In this document: positions 8,739 through 18,163 of the stretch, one piece after another | Position numbering within the stretch: position 1 is the first letter of the stretch | How the letters are laid out: every line of letters starts with the position of its first letter | DNA from: an uncultured Hyphomicrobiales bacterium | GTDB taxonomy: Bacteria > Pseudomonadota > Alphaproteobacteria > Rhizobiales > Beijerinckiaceae | Length of the DNA: 60,952 bases | Assembly: GCA_903930675.1 (NCBI GenBank) | Contig: CAIYZJ010000050.1 | Location: 1-60,952 of the forward strand | Reading direction: 5' to 3' | The notes under the pieces: model-generated | What the model saw: the letters and a program-made list of their open reading frames with translations, nothing else | Told to the model about the DNA's origin: nothing | Database searches by the model: none | Made by a program: the position numbers and the translations under genes

Positions 8739-9314
8739 TTACGGACATTCTTTCTTGATGCGGTCCAGAGCCTGCCCCAATCCGGCCAGTGCATAGGTGT
8801 CGGTGGTCGCATTGCCTTTACCGGAACTGGTTTTGACGGTCATCGTCTTGTTTTTCTTCATCAATTCAACAGCATTGTTGTCTTCTGCTGCATTTTTGAC
8901 CCAGGCGCTGGTGCCCTTGGTGACAAGGGTGAATTTGGTGGAACCGATCACCATTTCGCCGGTTGAATTGTCCTTGGTGGGGAAGCCGAGCACAAAGCTG
9001 ATTTCATTGTGCACCCCATCGGCGGGACGCGCCGAGATGAACAGGAAACCGTCATCGCGCTTGAGATCTTTGGGCAGCCGCTCTTTGGGCTTGGCCAGTA
9101 CATAACAGACCCGTCCCTTGCCTGAGGCATCGGCGGCATAGGCCCCCCATTCGCCGAATGTGGCGAGCTGGACAGGACCGGCAGGCTGGGCCGGAGCGGC
9201 TGCGGCCGGCTTTTCAGGCTTTTTCTGGGCGAATGCCTGATGCGGCATCAATACGGCACTGGTAGCGAGTGCAAACACCGTCAACACCCCGGAGAATCTA
9301 CTTTTTTCAATCAT
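8739..9314 (-). CDS. Invasion-associated locus B (IalB) family periplasmic protein
   Basis: A 191-residue exported protein of the IalB family, named from Bartonella but common in free-living alphaproteobacteria with unknown role. A signal peptide covers about residues 1-29 (hydrophobic core, AFAQ cleavage region), followed by an Ala/Pro-rich linker and the mature domain. The mature domain starts with FGEWGAYAADASGKGRVCYV; a second Cys lies near the C-terminus (KKECP), and the pair probably forms a disulfide. Nothing in the neighbourhood indicates pathogenic function. Transcription reads toward rlmN, with a hairpin in between. Confidence 0.85.
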   Translation of the reverse strand: MIEKSRFSGVLTVFALATSAVLMPHQAFAQKKPEKPAAAAPAQPAGPVQLATFGEWGAYAADASGKGRVCYVLAKPKERLPKDLKRDDGFLFISARPADGVHNEISFVLGFPTKDNSTGEMVIGSTKFTLVTKGTSAWVKNAAEDNNAVELMKKNKTMTVKTSSGKGNATTDTYALAGLGQALDRIKKECP

Positions 9315-9623
9315 GGCCTGAAGTCTATCCTATAGAGTGTCACCACACATCCACGTTATGCGGACCTATTCTATGACGCCCAATGGTTAATGAAGCGCAA
9401 AAATGGCAAAATTGCTGTCGAACCCGCATCAAAAAAACTGTGACCGGTCCCTTCCGGCCGATTGTCAGATATTATTGTATCATCTTCATGTTTCATGGCA
9501 CAGTAGCGGCCAGGGAAATATCTGCCAGCCCCGCACGCGAACGGAACCGGCAAGGCAGCCTATCTCCCGACACCCTTGCAAGACAGGCCAATCGGCCGCA
9601 TCAGCCTATCAGGAAGCCCTCGT
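9315..9623. other. Non-coding gap between ialB and the ECF sigma gene
   Basis: About 309 bp separates the divergent ialB and sigma-factor genes. Several short reading frames cross it but none has a convincing ribosome binding site or family. The middle (about 9460-9500) is AT-rich and probably holds the divergent promoters. I found no confident -35/-10 pair and no repeat. Confidence 0.5.
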
Positions 9624-10181
9624 TTGCCCTCGCCCCCCGATTTCAACAGCCTTGTGGCCGCACTTGTCGAGCATCGTGACCGCGCTGCTTTTGCCCAGCT
9701 GTTCGATTATTTCGTGCCGCGTCTGCAATCGCATTTGATTCGTTTGGGCACAGATTCCGCGCAGGCCGAAGAGATCACGCAGGATGTGATGGTGACACTA
9801 TGGCACAAGGCGCATCTGTTTGATTCGCAGAAATCCGCTTTGGGAACTTGGCTGTTCAGAATCGCCCGCAACCGCCGCATCGACCGTCTGCGCCGCAACC
9901 GCATCGATTTTGTCGATCCCGCCGACGGGTTTGACGATATCGTTGCCGATACGCCCGATGCCGATGAGATGATCGATCTGGGCAAGCAGGAAGACAAGAT
10001 CAGGCTCGCTCTGGCCGATTTGCCCGAAGAACAGCTGGTGCTGGTGCGTCTGGCGTTTTTCGACGGGCTGTCGCACAGCGAAATCGCCGAAAAGACCGGC
10101 CTGCCGCTCGGCACTGTCAAATCGCGCATCAGGCTGGCCTTCACCCGCTTGAGACGCGGGATGGAAGAGCGCGCAAACTAA
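9624..10181 (+). CDS. ECF sigma factor of the RpoE/ChrR-associated type
   Basis: Extracytoplasmic-function sigma factor, about 185 residues, with sigma2 (LFDYFVPRLQ to QDVMVTLWHKAHLFD, then WLFRIARNRRIDRLRR) and sigma4 (LPEEQLVLVRLAFFDGLSHSEIAEKTGLPLGTVKSRIRLA). The WHKAHLFD and RNRRIDRLRR stretches resemble Rhodobacter RpoE, which answers singlet oxygen and is held by the zinc anti-sigma ChrR. No chrR follows here; an unrelated dehydrogenase gene does. I chose TTG 9624 because AGGAAG precedes it by seven bases. An in-frame TTG at 9576 would add 16 residues but has no ribosome binding site. Confidence 0.88.
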   Translation: MPSPPDFNSLVAALVEHRDRAAFAQLFDYFVPRLQSHLIRLGTDSAQAEEITQDVMVTLWHKAHLFDSQKSALGTWLFRIARNRRIDRLRRNRIDFVDPADGFDDIVADTPDADEMIDLGKQEDKIRLALADLPEEQLVLVRLAFFDGLSHSEIAEKTGLPLGTVKSRIRLAFTRLRRGMEERAN

Positions 10182-10264
10182 TCCCCTCCCGCCCAAAGGC
10201 TAGCTGGTGACGCCCCGCTTTTGTCTGTATTTTTCAGACCAAGCAATTTGGGGGGAGAGACCTT

Positions 10265-11047
10265 ATGCAGCTCAACGACCAGCTGGCCGCCATTGTCACC
10301 GGAGGATCGTCGGGCCTCGGACAGGCGACCATCCGCATGTTGCGCCAGGCGGGCGTCAAAACCGCCTCGTTTGATATGGACCCCAAAGGCGCGGACATCG
10401 CCGCCGAACTCGGCGCGCTGTTTTGCACCGTCGATGTCACCAACGAGGCCTCGGTGATCGAGGGCATCGCCAAGGCGCGCGCGGCCCATGGCACCGAACG
10501 GATTTTGATCAATTGCGCGGGCATTGCGCAGGGCAAGCGGCTGGTCAGCAGAAAGCGCGACACCGGCGAATGGCTGGGGCACGATCTGGCCTTGTTCAAC
10601 AAGGTGATCGCGGTCAATCTGACCGGCACTTTTAGCATGATCGCCCAATCGGCGGTGGCGATGGCGCAGCTTGATCCGGTCACGCCGGATGGCGGGCGCG
10701 GCGTAATCATCTGCACGGCTTCTGTCGCCGCCGAGGACGGGCAAATCGGCCAAACCGCCTATTCCGCGTCCAAAGGCGGCATTGTCGGCATGACATTGCC
10801 GATGGCGCGCGATCTGGCGGGCTACGGCATCCGCGTGATGAGCATCATGCCCGGCCTGTTTGAAACGCCGATGATGGCGGCCGTGCCCGATGATTTCCGT
10901 CACGCACTGGAAGCCAGCATCCCCTTCCCCTCGCGCCTCGGCAAGCCCGACGAATATGCGCAACTGGCCCGTTCGATCATCGAGAACGACATGCTCAACG
11001 GCACCGCCATCAGGCTCGACGGCGCCTTGCGGATGCAGCCGAAATAA
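10265..11047 (+). CDS. Short-chain dehydrogenase, 3-hydroxyacyl-CoA dehydrogenase (HSD10) type
   Basis: NAD-dependent classical SDR, 260 residues. It has the cofactor motif TGGSSGLG near residue 13, the NCAG motif (LINCAGIAQG), the catalytic Ser in ICTASVAAEDGQIGQ, and YSASK with catalytic Tyr and Lys. The DGQIGQTAYSASKGGIVGMT segment and the FETPMM region are characteristic of the type II 3-hydroxyacyl-CoA dehydrogenase group, which oxidises short-chain 3-hydroxyacyl-CoA in fatty-acid or branched-chain amino-acid breakdown. A GGGGGGAGAG ribosome binding site precedes ATG 10265. Converges with the pterin dehydratase gene, 3 bp apart. Confidence 0.88.
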   Translation: MQLNDQLAAIVTGGSSGLGQATIRMLRQAGVKTASFDMDPKGADIAAELGALFCTVDVTNEASVIEGIAKARAAHGTERILINCAGIAQGKRLVSRKRDTGEWLGHDLALFNKVIAVNLTGTFSMIAQSAVAMAQLDPVTPDGGRGVIICTASVAAEDGQIGQTAYSASKGGIVGMTLPMARDLAGYGIRVMSIMPGLFETPMMAAVPDDFRHALEASIPFPSRLGKPDEYAQLARSIIENDMLNGTAIRLDGALRMQPK

Positions 11048-11050
11048 CAA

Positions 11051-11341
11051 TCAAACCAACAGACCTTCGATGGCTTGGGCCAGCGCATGATCTTTTTGCG
11101 TCAAGCCGCCGGCATCATGGGTTGCCAGCGTGATCTCGACACGGCGGTAGCAGTTGAACCATTCGGGATGATGGTTCATCTGCTCGGCCAGCATGGCGAC
11201 CCGCGTCATGAAGGCGAAGGCCTGACTGAAATCATCGAAATCCAGCTTGCGGCAGATCGCATCGCGCCCTTCGGCAAGGGTCCAGTGCGGCAAGGATTTT
11301 GTTAAAGCCTGTCGTTCGGTCTCATTCAGCAAAGTGGTCAT
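11051..11341 (-). CDS. 4a-hydroxytetrahydrobiopterin dehydratase (PCD/DCoH family)
   Basis: Small dehydratase that recycles the pterin cofactor of aromatic amino-acid hydroxylases, 96 residues from ATG 11341. The active-site motif EQMNHHPEW is intact, followed by [17 protein letters not shown], typical of the family. An upstream in-frame start at 11377 would add a poor Arg/Trp-rich tail and lies further inside thpR; the ATG at 11341 gives the family's normal length. It overlaps the thpR end by 20 bp, so the two are translated from one message. No phenylalanine hydroxylase gene is in the window. Confidence 0.93.
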   Translation of the reverse strand: MTTLLNETERQALTKSLPHWTLAEGRDAICRKLDFDDFSQAFAFMTRVAMLAEQMNHHPEWFNCYRRVEITLATHDAGGLTQKDHALAQAIEGLLV

Positions 11342-11882
11342 CGGCACACATCCCCAGCGGATAATCCGCCTCCACAATATAGGGCCCGCCGCCCACAGAG
11401 TCCCGCGAAGAAAACATCACATAGCGATCAGCCGTAAAAGCCAGTTTCGGCACGGGGCCGACCGAAGAGATGAAGGCCGCCAGCTGGAAGGCCGAGACAT
11501 CGCGCAAGCGCGCCAGCGTGATGTGGGGCGCGTATTTGCGGGTTTCGGGCGGCAGGCCGAGCCGCTGCACCAGCCGTTCCTGTTCGGCCTGCATCTCCAG
11601 CAAATCGGGGATGGATTCGATTTCGGCCACCAAAGCCCGCGGACGCTCGCCGCCGAAAATCCGCAAACCTGTTACCGTCAGTCTCAAAGCGGGCTTGTCG
11701 AGCAGCACCAGCATCGCGTCGATATCGCGGGCGGTCGCGCCGTCGATATCGCCGAAAAACCGCAAGGTGACATGATAATGGTCGGGCGTGATCCAGCGCG
11801 CACCCGTCAAACCGCCGCGCACCGCGGCGAGTTGTTCGGCAATATCGGGGGGCACTTCAAAGCCGGTAAACAAACGGGGCAT
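11322..11882 (-). CDS. thpR: RNA 2',3'-cyclic phosphodiesterase (2H / LigT family)
   Basis: 2H phosphoesterase that opens 2',3'-cyclic phosphates, 186 residues from ATG 11882. Both catalytic HxT motifs are present: HVTL near residue 45 and HITL near residue 125. The start was chosen because GGGGAGG lies five bases upstream; an earlier ATG at 11912 is in frame but has no ribosome binding site. It overlaps the pterin dehydratase gene downstream. Biological substrate in bacteria is unsettled; tRNA-derived ends and 2'-5' linked RNA are reported for the family. Confidence 0.92.
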   Translation of the reverse strand: MPRLFTGFEVPPDIAEQLAAVRGGLTGARWITPDHYHVTLRFFGDIDGATARDIDAMLVLLDKPALRLTVTGLRIFGGERPRALVAEIESIPDLLEMQAEQERLVQRLGLPPETRKYAPHITLARLRDVSAFQLAAFISSVGPVPKLAFTADRYVMFSSRDSVGGGPYIVEADYPLGMCADDHFAE

Positions 11883-11967
11883 GGCCACCTCCCCTTCCTT
11901 CAAGGCACGCATGAACGCCCAGAATGGAAGGGGAGAGGCTGATTCTCAACCGGAACAGAAACCCGGC

Positions 11968-13017
11968 TTAAGGCGCGGGGTTCATATGCACCTGATGGAT
12001 CGCGTCGATCTTGGCTTCCAGCTCCGGCGTGATCGTCACATTGACCGAGTCGATGCAGGTTTTGAGCTGTTCCATCGTCGTCGCGCCGATGATGTTAGAG
12101 GTCACGAACGAGCGCGAGGTGACAAAGGCCAGCGCCATCTGCGTCAGCGACAGACCGGCTTCATGGGCCAGATCCCAATAGGCTTCGATTGCTTCCTGGG
12201 AACCGGGCTTTTCATAACGCTGCAAGCGGTTGAACAGGGTCTTGCGCGCTTTGGGCGGCAACGCACCCAAGCGGTATTTGCCTGTCAGATAGCCTTGGGC
12301 CAGCGGCGAATAGGCCAGCAATCCGCAATCCTCGCGCAGGGAAATTTCCGCCAGCGCGGTTTCATAGGTGCGGTTGATCAGCGAATAGGCATTCTGGATC
12401 GACGCCATGCGCGGCAGGCCGTGATGCTCGGACGTCGTCAGAAATTTCATCGTGCCCCACGCGCTTTCGTTGGACAGGCCGACATGGCGCACTTTGCCCG
12501 CTTTCACGAAGCCGTCGAGCACTTCGAGAACGCTCTGGAAACTGTGGAAATCGCCCATCATTTCATCGGCTTTGAAATGGGTCGGGTTTGACCCCCAAGG
12601 CATGGGACGATCGGGCCAATGCAACTGGTAGAGATCGATATAATCGGTGCGCAGGCGGCGCAGGCTGCCTTCGAGCGCCTCGGTCATCTGGGCCTTGCTG
12701 AGTTCTGCCGGACCCTTGGGATCACGGAACCAGTCCATCGGTGTGCGGCCCACCACTTTGGTAGCCAGCACGACCTTGTCGCGGTTTTTATGGGCTGAGA
12801 ACCAGCTGCCGATGATCTTTTCGGTCCGGCCTACGGTTTCGGCCTTGGGAGGGACGGGATAGAGCTCGGCGGTGTCGAAGAAATTGATGCCGCGCTCCAG
12901 CGCGTAATCCATCTGTTCATGGCCTTCTGTCTCGGTGTTCTGCTCACCCATATTCATGGTGCCGAGACAAATGCTGCTTACCTTCAGGCCGGTGCGGCCA
13001 AGGGTCCGAAATTCCAT
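11968..13017 (-). CDS. Aldo/keto reductase (Tas-like)
   Basis: NADPH-dependent aldo/keto reductase with a TIM barrel, 349 residues, matching the Tas/YajO branch by length. Recognisable parts are the N-terminal RTLGRTGLKVSSICLGTMNMG strand, the catalytic Asp/Tyr in INFFDTAELYPVPP, the Lys in VVLATKVVG, the His in YQLHWPDRP and the C-terminal NADP-binding loop near SNIIGATTMEQLK. Substrate is not predictable. It ends 85 bp after the thpR start and is read in the same direction as thpR and tesA. Confidence 0.92.
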   Translation of the reverse strand: MEFRTLGRTGLKVSSICLGTMNMGEQNTETEGHEQMDYALERGINFFDTAELYPVPPKAETVGRTEKIIGSWFSAHKNRDKVVLATKVVGRTPMDWFRDPKGPAELSKAQMTEALEGSLRRLRTDYIDLYQLHWPDRPMPWGSNPTHFKADEMMGDFHSFQSVLEVLDGFVKAGKVRHVGLSNESAWGTMKFLTTSEHHGLPRMASIQNAYSLINRTYETALAEISLREDCGLLAYSPLAQGYLTGKYRLGALPPKARKTLFNRLQRYEKPGSQEAIEAYWDLAHEAGLSLTQMALAFVTSRSFVTSNIIGATTMEQLKTCIDSVNVTITPELEAKIDAIHQVHMNPAP

Positions 13018-13096
13018 AATAGAAGCACTCCGCGCATACAGGATCAGGAAAGGGCAACACCGATTGGCATAGATTGCGCGCTAAATCCAGTGGAGA

Positions 13097-13777
13097 TCAC
13101 GGTTTGGCTGGCAGCTTGCGCAAAAAGGCTTCGACATGTGGCAAGGTCAGACGCACCATCTCGCGCACGCCCGCTGCGCTCGGATGGATGCCGTCTGCCA
13201 GCATCATGTCGCGATTGCCGATCAGGCCTTCGAGGAAAAACGGATAGAGCGGCACCTGATAGACCAGCGCGAGATCGGGATAGATCGCATTGAATTTTTT
13301 GGCGTAATCGGGACCGGCATTCGACCAGGCGGGAATACCGAACAGCATCACCGGAATGTTGCGCTCTTTGAGCTTCAAAATCATCTTGGTCAGATTGGCC
13401 CGCGGACTTTCCGGATCGACACCGCGCATCATGTCATTGGCACCCAATTCAAGCAGCACTGCATCGGTCCCCTCGGGTACGGAGAAATCGAGCCGCGCCA
13501 GTCCGCCCGTGGTGGTGTCACCCGACACACCCGCATTGGCCACAACAGCCTGAATACCACGCCCCGCCAGTGCTTTTTGCAACACATCCGGATAGGCCTC
13601 GCCATTGGCGAGCTGATAGCCCGCCGTGAGACTATCGCCCAAGGCAACGATTTTCAGGGTTTTCGCCGGTTTGGATTGTGCCATGGCAGGTGCATGCGCT
13701 CCGAGGGCAACAGCGAGAAGCCCTAAAAAAGCCATGTTGAAGATCAGTGTAAGACGGGGCAGGCGGAAAGTCGGCAT
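13097..13777 (-). CDS. tesA: Arylesterase / lysophospholipase, GDSL (SGNH) family
   Basis: Periplasmic SGNH hydrolase, 226 residues from ATG 13777. A signal peptide spans about 1-34 (hydrophobic FLGLLAVALGAHAPAMAQ). The four SGNH blocks are visible: GDSLTAGY with nucleophile Ser, a Gly in NAGVSGDTT, GANDMM, and DGIHPS with catalytic Asp and His. Family members act on thioesters, lysophospholipids and aryl esters. Divergent from ybbA-ybbP, a pairing found in many proteobacteria. Upstream in-frame starts as far as 14218 would run across the ybbA gene and are rejected. Confidence 0.93.
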   Translation of the reverse strand: MPTFRLPRLTLIFNMAFLGLLAVALGAHAPAMAQSKPAKTLKIVALGDSLTAGYQLANGEAYPDVLQKALAGRGIQAVVANAGVSGDTTTGGLARLDFSVPEGTDAVLLELGANDMMRGVDPESPRANLTKMILKLKERNIPVMLFGIPAWSNAGPDYAKKFNAIYPDLALVYQVPLYPFFLEGLIGNRDMMLADGIHPSAAGVREMVRLTLPHVEAFLRKLPAKP

Positions 13778-13961
13778 CGGGAGTACCTTGCGGGTAAAAT
13801 TGGTTTGGATGATCCGGCATTTGGTAAGTTTGCGTAGAGATAGCACAGGACGCAACACAACTGGCAGGCTATGGATAACAATCGGCGCGCTGGTTGCAAA
13901 AAGCCCGTTCAACGGCCTGCAGATTGTGACTGGTATGATTTTATTGGATTGAGGCAGGTGA

Positions 13962-14654
13962 ATGGTCAAGGCAATTTCTTTACGCAATGTCGATTTAAGT
14001 CTTGGCCGGGGCGCGGGGCGCGTCCATATCCTCAAATCCATCTCGCTGGATGTGATGCGGGGCGAGGCTCTCGGCCTTGTCGGTCCTTCGGGTTCGGGCA
14101 AATCGACCCTGCTGATGTGCATGGCGGGACTTGAACAACCCGACAGCGGTGAAATCATCATCGACAACCAAGACCTCACGAACATGAGCGAAGACCAACT
14201 GGCCCGTTTCAGGGGCAAGCAGATCGGTGTGGTGTTTCAATCTTTCCATCTGATCCCGACGATGACGGCACTGGAAAATGTCTCGGTGCCGCTGGAACTG
14301 GCGGGTGAGAAGGAGGCCTCCACACGCGCCACGGCTGCCTTGGCACGGGTGGGCCTGTCGCTCCGCATGAACCATTATCCGGCGGAATTGTCGGGCGGCG
14401 AGCAGCAACGCGTCGCACTGGCGCGCGCCATTGTCGCAAATCCCGCCATTCTGGTGGCCGACGAGCCGACCGGCAATCTGGACGAAGCAACCGGCGCGGA
14501 TATAGTCGAATTGTTGTTCGAGTTGCAGCGCGAACACGGCACCACTCTGATTCTGGTGACGCATGATCTGGGGTTGGCCGCGCGCTGTGACCGTACGGTG
14601 CGGCTGCGTTCGGGCCAGATCGAGCACGATACCCTCACAGCTGTGACCGCCTGA
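13962..14654 (+). CDS. ybbA: ABC transporter ATP-binding protein, YbbA (LolD-like)
   Basis: Cytoplasmic ATPase of a MacB/LolCDE-type system, 230 residues. Walker A is GPSGSGKST, the signature is LSGGEQQRVALARA, and Walker B is ILVADEPTGNLDE followed by the H-loop in VTHD. The EPTGNLD sequence is typical of the LolD/MacB subfamily. It is followed one base later by the permease gene, with which it forms a mechanotransmission-type transporter. The cargo of YbbAP is not settled. Confidence 0.94.
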   Translation: MVKAISLRNVDLSLGRGAGRVHILKSISLDVMRGEALGLVGPSGSGKSTLLMCMAGLEQPDSGEIIIDNQDLTNMSEDQLARFRGKQIGVVFQSFHLIPTMTALENVSVPLELAGEKEASTRATAALARVGLSLRMNHYPAELSGGEQQRVALARAIVANPAILVADEPTGNLDEATGADIVELLFELQREHGTTLILVTHDLGLAARCDRTVRLRSGQIEHDTLTAVTA

Positions 14655-14655
14655 C

Positions 14656-17211
14656 ATGCCGATGGTTTTGATCAGAGCAAAGGCTGCAACCCTGATCCGT
14701 CTGGCCTCGCGCAACTTGCGCGGCGGGTTTGCCGGTTTTCGTATTTTCATCAGCTGCATCGCCTTGGGTGTGGCCGCCATTACCGGCATCGGCTCGATCG
14801 CCCAATCGCTCGGCGACGGATTGGCCACCCATGGCAGGCGGATTTTGGGCGGCGATATCTCGATCAGCCGCATGCAGCGGCCTGCCAGCGAACAGGAACT
14901 GGCCTTTTTCAACCAGCAGGGTGCTGTCACGCATCTGTTGAGCCTGCGCGCGATGGTGCGCGCCGGCGAGCAGGCGGCAGGCCTTGCCGAGATCAAAGCG
15001 GTGGATGCCACCTATCCCGCCATCGGCGGGGTCGAGCTTGATCCGCCCTTGGCATTGGCCCAAGCGCTGGCTTTGTCGAAAGGCATCTATGGCGCTGTGG
15101 CCGATCCTGCTTTGTTTGCCCGCCTGAATGTGAAAGTCGGCGACAGGGTACAGATCGGCGAATCATGGCTGGAATTGCGCGCGGTTTTGCTGACAGAGCC
15201 CGACAAGCTGGCAGGCGGGATCAGCCTTGGCCCGCGCCTGTTGATCCGGCAGGAGGCTTTGCAGGCCGTCGGCCTGATTCGTCCCGATGCGCTGATCCGT
15301 CATTCATGGCGGATCAGCCTCACCGACCGGTCCGATGCCGCGCTGGACCGGTTGGGGACAATGATTCCCAAACTGTTCCCCGATGCCGGATTTGAAATCC
15401 GCAACCGCCGCAATGCCGCCCCGCAATTCACCCGCAACCTCGAACGCTTTACCCAGTTTCTCACGCTGGTTGGTCTGACCGCGCTGATTGTCGGCGGGAT
15501 CGGCGTGGCCAATGCAACCGCAGCCTTTGTCGAACGCCGCCGTGAATCCATGGCAGTGATGAAAGCGGTCGGTGCGTCGGGTTCAACCGTGTTCTCGCTC
15601 GCTTTGATCGAGGTGATGGGCATGGGACTGGTCGGCACGCTGATCGGGCTGGCCATTGGTGCGGCCCTGCCCTTTGCGATAGCCGCTTTTGCCATCAAAT
15701 ATCTGCCTGTGCCGCTGGAGCCGCATGTCTATCCCGAACAGGCGCTTTTGGGCATTGTCTATGGTTTGCTGGCGGTGCTGGCCTTCTCGCTCTGGCCGTT
15801 GGGCCGTGCGCATGATGTCTCGGTCTCCGCGCTGTTTCGCGACGAGGTGGCTCCTGCCTGGCGCTGGCCGCGCCGCCGCTATATGGCCGCCACCGCGCTT
15901 GCCGTGCTGGGCTTGGCAACGGTCGCGGTGCTGTTTGCCTATGACCGCAAAATCGCCATCTGGTCGGTGGTGGCCACCAGTGCGATTTTTGTGGTTTTGC
16001 GCGGCATGGGGCTGGCTTTGGCCCTGCTGGCCAAGCATGTGCCGATCGCCAAAAACACCGAATGGCGGCTGGCTCTGGCCAATATCCACCGTCCCGGTTC
16101 GCTTGCGCCGACGCTGGTGCTGTCGATCGGGCTGGGCGTCACACTTCTGGTTACCATTGCCAGCATCGACGACACCTTGCGCCGGCAATTGCGCCAGTCT
16201 TTGCCCGAAAAAGCCCCGAGCTTTTTCTTTGTCGATGTGCCGCGTGATGATCTGGAACCATTCGGCCAATACATCGCGGAACTGGCCCCCAGGGGCAAAA
16301 TGCTGACCGTACCGATGATGCGCGGCCGCATTACCGCGCTCAACGACACCCGCGCCGAAAACATCAAGGCGCGCGACGATATCGCATGGGTATTGGAGGG
16401 GGATCGCGGCATCACCTATTCGGCCACCCCGCCCGAGGGATCGGTGGTGGTCGAGGGCGAATGGTGGCCCAAGGATTATGCGGGCCCGCCTCTGCTGTCG
16501 TTTGACAGCGAGGCCGCCAAAGGCTTGGGGCTGAAACTCGGCGATACCATCACCGTCAATGTGCTGGGGCGGTTGATAGAAGCGAAAATTGCCAATTTCC
16601 GGCGGATCGAATGGCAGTCGCTCGGCATCAATTTCGTGATGGTGTTCTCGCCCAACAGTTTTACCGGCGCGCCCTACAACACGCTGGCAACCCTGACCAA
16701 TCCGCCTGACTCTACGGCAGTGGACGAGGCGAAACTCTTGGCCAAAGTGGCCACACGCTTTCCCGGCGTCACCTCCGTCAGGGTCAAGGATGCACTGGAA
16801 GCGATTGACGAACTGGTCGGCAAGCTGATTGCCGCCATTCGCGGCGCGAGCCTTGTGACTCTGTTCTCGGCCATCCTCGTGCTGGCCGGTGCTTTGGGAG
16901 CGGGCCAGCAAGCGCGGATCTATGATGCTGTCATTTTGAAAACGCTGGGGGCCACCCGCGCCATACTGATCCGCGCCTATGTGATCGAATATGCGATGAT
17001 CGCCCTCTTCTCGGCAATTTTCGGTCTGATCGCGGGGGATTTGCTGGCGCAAACCATCGTGACCAAGCTGATGAAACTGGGCTATCACGGGTTGACCCAA
17101 CAGTCCTATGGCGTGGCGTTGTTGGGAGTGATCGGCACAATCGGGCTGGGCTTGGTCGGCACTTGGCGGGTTTTGGGGCAAAAACCCGCCCGTCATCTTC
17201 ATTCTTTATGA
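14656..17211 (+). CDS. ybbP: FtsX-like permease YbbP
   Basis: Large integral membrane protein, 851 residues, partner of YbbA. A first membrane helix near 28-45 is followed by a large periplasmic domain, then FtsX-type helices around 265-400 including the segment RRRESMAVMKAVGASG, additional helices to about 470, a second periplasmic domain, and a second FtsX unit at the C-terminus (about 725-851) with AVILKTLGATRAIL. Two permease repeats with ten predicted helices match the YbbP architecture. It starts two bases after the ybbA stop, so coupling is likely. Confidence 0.93.
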   Translation: MPMVLIRAKAATLIRLASRNLRGGFAGFRIFISCIALGVAAITGIGSIAQSLGDGLATHGRRILGGDISISRMQRPASEQELAFFNQQGAVTHLLSLRAMVRAGEQAAGLAEIKAVDATYPAIGGVELDPPLALAQALALSKGIYGAVADPALFARLNVKVGDRVQIGESWLELRAVLLTEPDKLAGGISLGPRLLIRQEALQAVGLIRPDALIRHSWRISLTDRSDAALDRLGTMIPKLFPDAGFEIRNRRNAAPQFTRNLERFTQFLTLVGLTALIVGGIGVANATAAFVERRRESMAVMKAVGASGSTVFSLALIEVMGMGLVGTLIGLAIGAALPFAIAAFAIKYLPVPLEPHVYPEQALLGIVYGLLAVLAFSLWPLGRAHDVSVSALFRDEVAPAWRWPRRRYMAATALAVLGLATVAVLFAYDRKIAIWSVVATSAIFVVLRGMGLALALLAKHVPIAKNTEWRLALANIHRPGSLAPTLVLSIGLGVTLLVTIASIDDTLRRQLRQSLPEKAPSFFFVDVPRDDLEPFGQYIAELAPRGKMLTVPMMRGRITALNDTRAENIKARDDIAWVLEGDRGITYSATPPEGSVVVEGEWWPKDYAGPPLLSFDSEAAKGLGLKLGDTITVNVLGRLIEAKIANFRRIEWQSLGINFVMVFSPNSFTGAPYNTLATLTNPPDSTAVDEAKLLAKVATRFPGVTSVRVKDALEAIDELVGKLIAAIRGASLVTLFSAILVLAGALGAGQQARIYDAVILKTLGATRAILIRAYVIEYAMIALFSAIFGLIAGDLLAQTIVTKLMKLGYHGLTQQSYGVALLGVIGTIGLGLVGTWRVLGQKPARHLHSL

Positions 17212-17316
17212 GAAATGGACCAAACAAACTGTTTGACCACTTGTAATTTGGTCACAATCTCCTCATATTTTCCGTAAGCCGCCATGAAGGCGGGAGGGGA
17301 ACTAAAGGATAAATCG

Positions 17317-18087
17317 ATGTCAAATTTCGATGGCAATGGATCAACCCCGTGGGGAGCTTATGCGGCGCCGATTGATCGCGCGACGTATGATCAGGGCCTG
17401 CGGACTTATATGCTGGGCATTTACAACCACATGACACTGGCACTGGGTATTTCCGGTCTGGTGGCCTGGGGGACGTTCATGGCCGCAACCCACGAAGTCA
17501 ACGGCAAACTGGCGTTGACCCCGCTGGGACAGACGCTGTATTTGAGCCCGCTGAAATGGCTTGTGATGCTGGCGCCTCTGGCTTTCATTTTCGTGTTGTC
17601 GTTCCGTTTTGAACGGATGAGCTATGTCAGCCTGCTCGGCACCTTCTGGGCCTTTGCGGCCACGATGGGCCTGTCGATGTCCTCCATCTTCGTCATCTAC
17701 CAGCTCGGTAGCGTGGTGCAGGTGTTTGCGATCACGGCTCTGATGTTTGCGGGCACGTCGCTCTACGGCTACACGACCAAGCGGTCGCTGTCGGCGATGG
17801 GCGGCTTTCTGGTGATGGGCCTGATCGGCCTGATGATTGCCAGCCTCGTCAACATCTTCATGCAGAGCTCGGCCATGCAGTTCGCCATTTCGGCGGTGGG
17901 CGTGGTGATCTTTGCAGGCCTGACAGCTTGGGATACCCAGCGTCTGAAGGAAGAATACAGCGCTGTGGCCTATGACCAGACCCTCATTGCCAAATGGTCG
18001 GTAATGGGTGCGCTGACACTGTATCTGGACTTCGTGAACATGTTCCAGTTCCTGTTGTCGCTGATGGGCAACCGCAACAACGACTGA
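17317..18087 (+). CDS. Bax inhibitor-1 / YccA family membrane protein
   Basis: Integral membrane protein of the BI-1 (TMBIM) family, 256 residues, six to seven helices beginning near residue 34 (MTLALGISGLVAWGTFMA). A conserved C-terminal part WDTQRLKEEY followed by YLDFVNMFQFLLSLMG is the family fingerprint; acidic residues there form the calcium-leak pore in the characterised BsYetJ. Bacterial roles include interaction with FtsH. AAAGGAT lies six bases before ATG 17317; a start at 17284 would add 11 polar residues. A strong terminator follows. Confidence 0.95.
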   Translation: MSNFDGNGSTPWGAYAAPIDRATYDQGLRTYMLGIYNHMTLALGISGLVAWGTFMAATHEVNGKLALTPLGQTLYLSPLKWLVMLAPLAFIFVLSFRFERMSYVSLLGTFWAFAATMGLSMSSIFVIYQLGSVVQVFAITALMFAGTSLYGYTTKRSLSAMGGFLVMGLIGLMIASLVNIFMQSSAMQFAISAVGVVIFAGLTAWDTQRLKEEYSAVAYDQTLIAKWSVMGALTLYLDFVNMFQFLLSLMGNRNND

Positions 18088-18107
18088 TGGCACACGCAAA
18101 CCTTCGG

Positions 18108-18135
18108 AAAGGCCCCGTTCGCGGGGCCTTTTTGT
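18108..18135 (+). terminator. Rho-independent terminator with UUCG tetraloop
   Basis: AAAGGCCCCG (18108-18117) and CGGGGCCTTT (18122-18131) form a perfect 10-bp stem around the very stable TTCG loop, followed by T residues. It ends the Bax-inhibitor-1 transcript and sits ahead of the convergent DUF2794 gene. Confidence 0.92.
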
Positions 18136-18163
18136 TGGCCCTGTGTCTGCGCGACAAGTCTCT

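Noticed and set aside
13778-14218. N-terminal extension of tesA
   Set aside because: It overlaps ybbA and would bury the signal peptide; start at 13777 gives a normal exported SGNH protein.
15583-17202. 539-codon minus-strand frame opposite ybbP
   Set aside because: Antisense to a clear membrane protein; composition is typical of a shadow frame.
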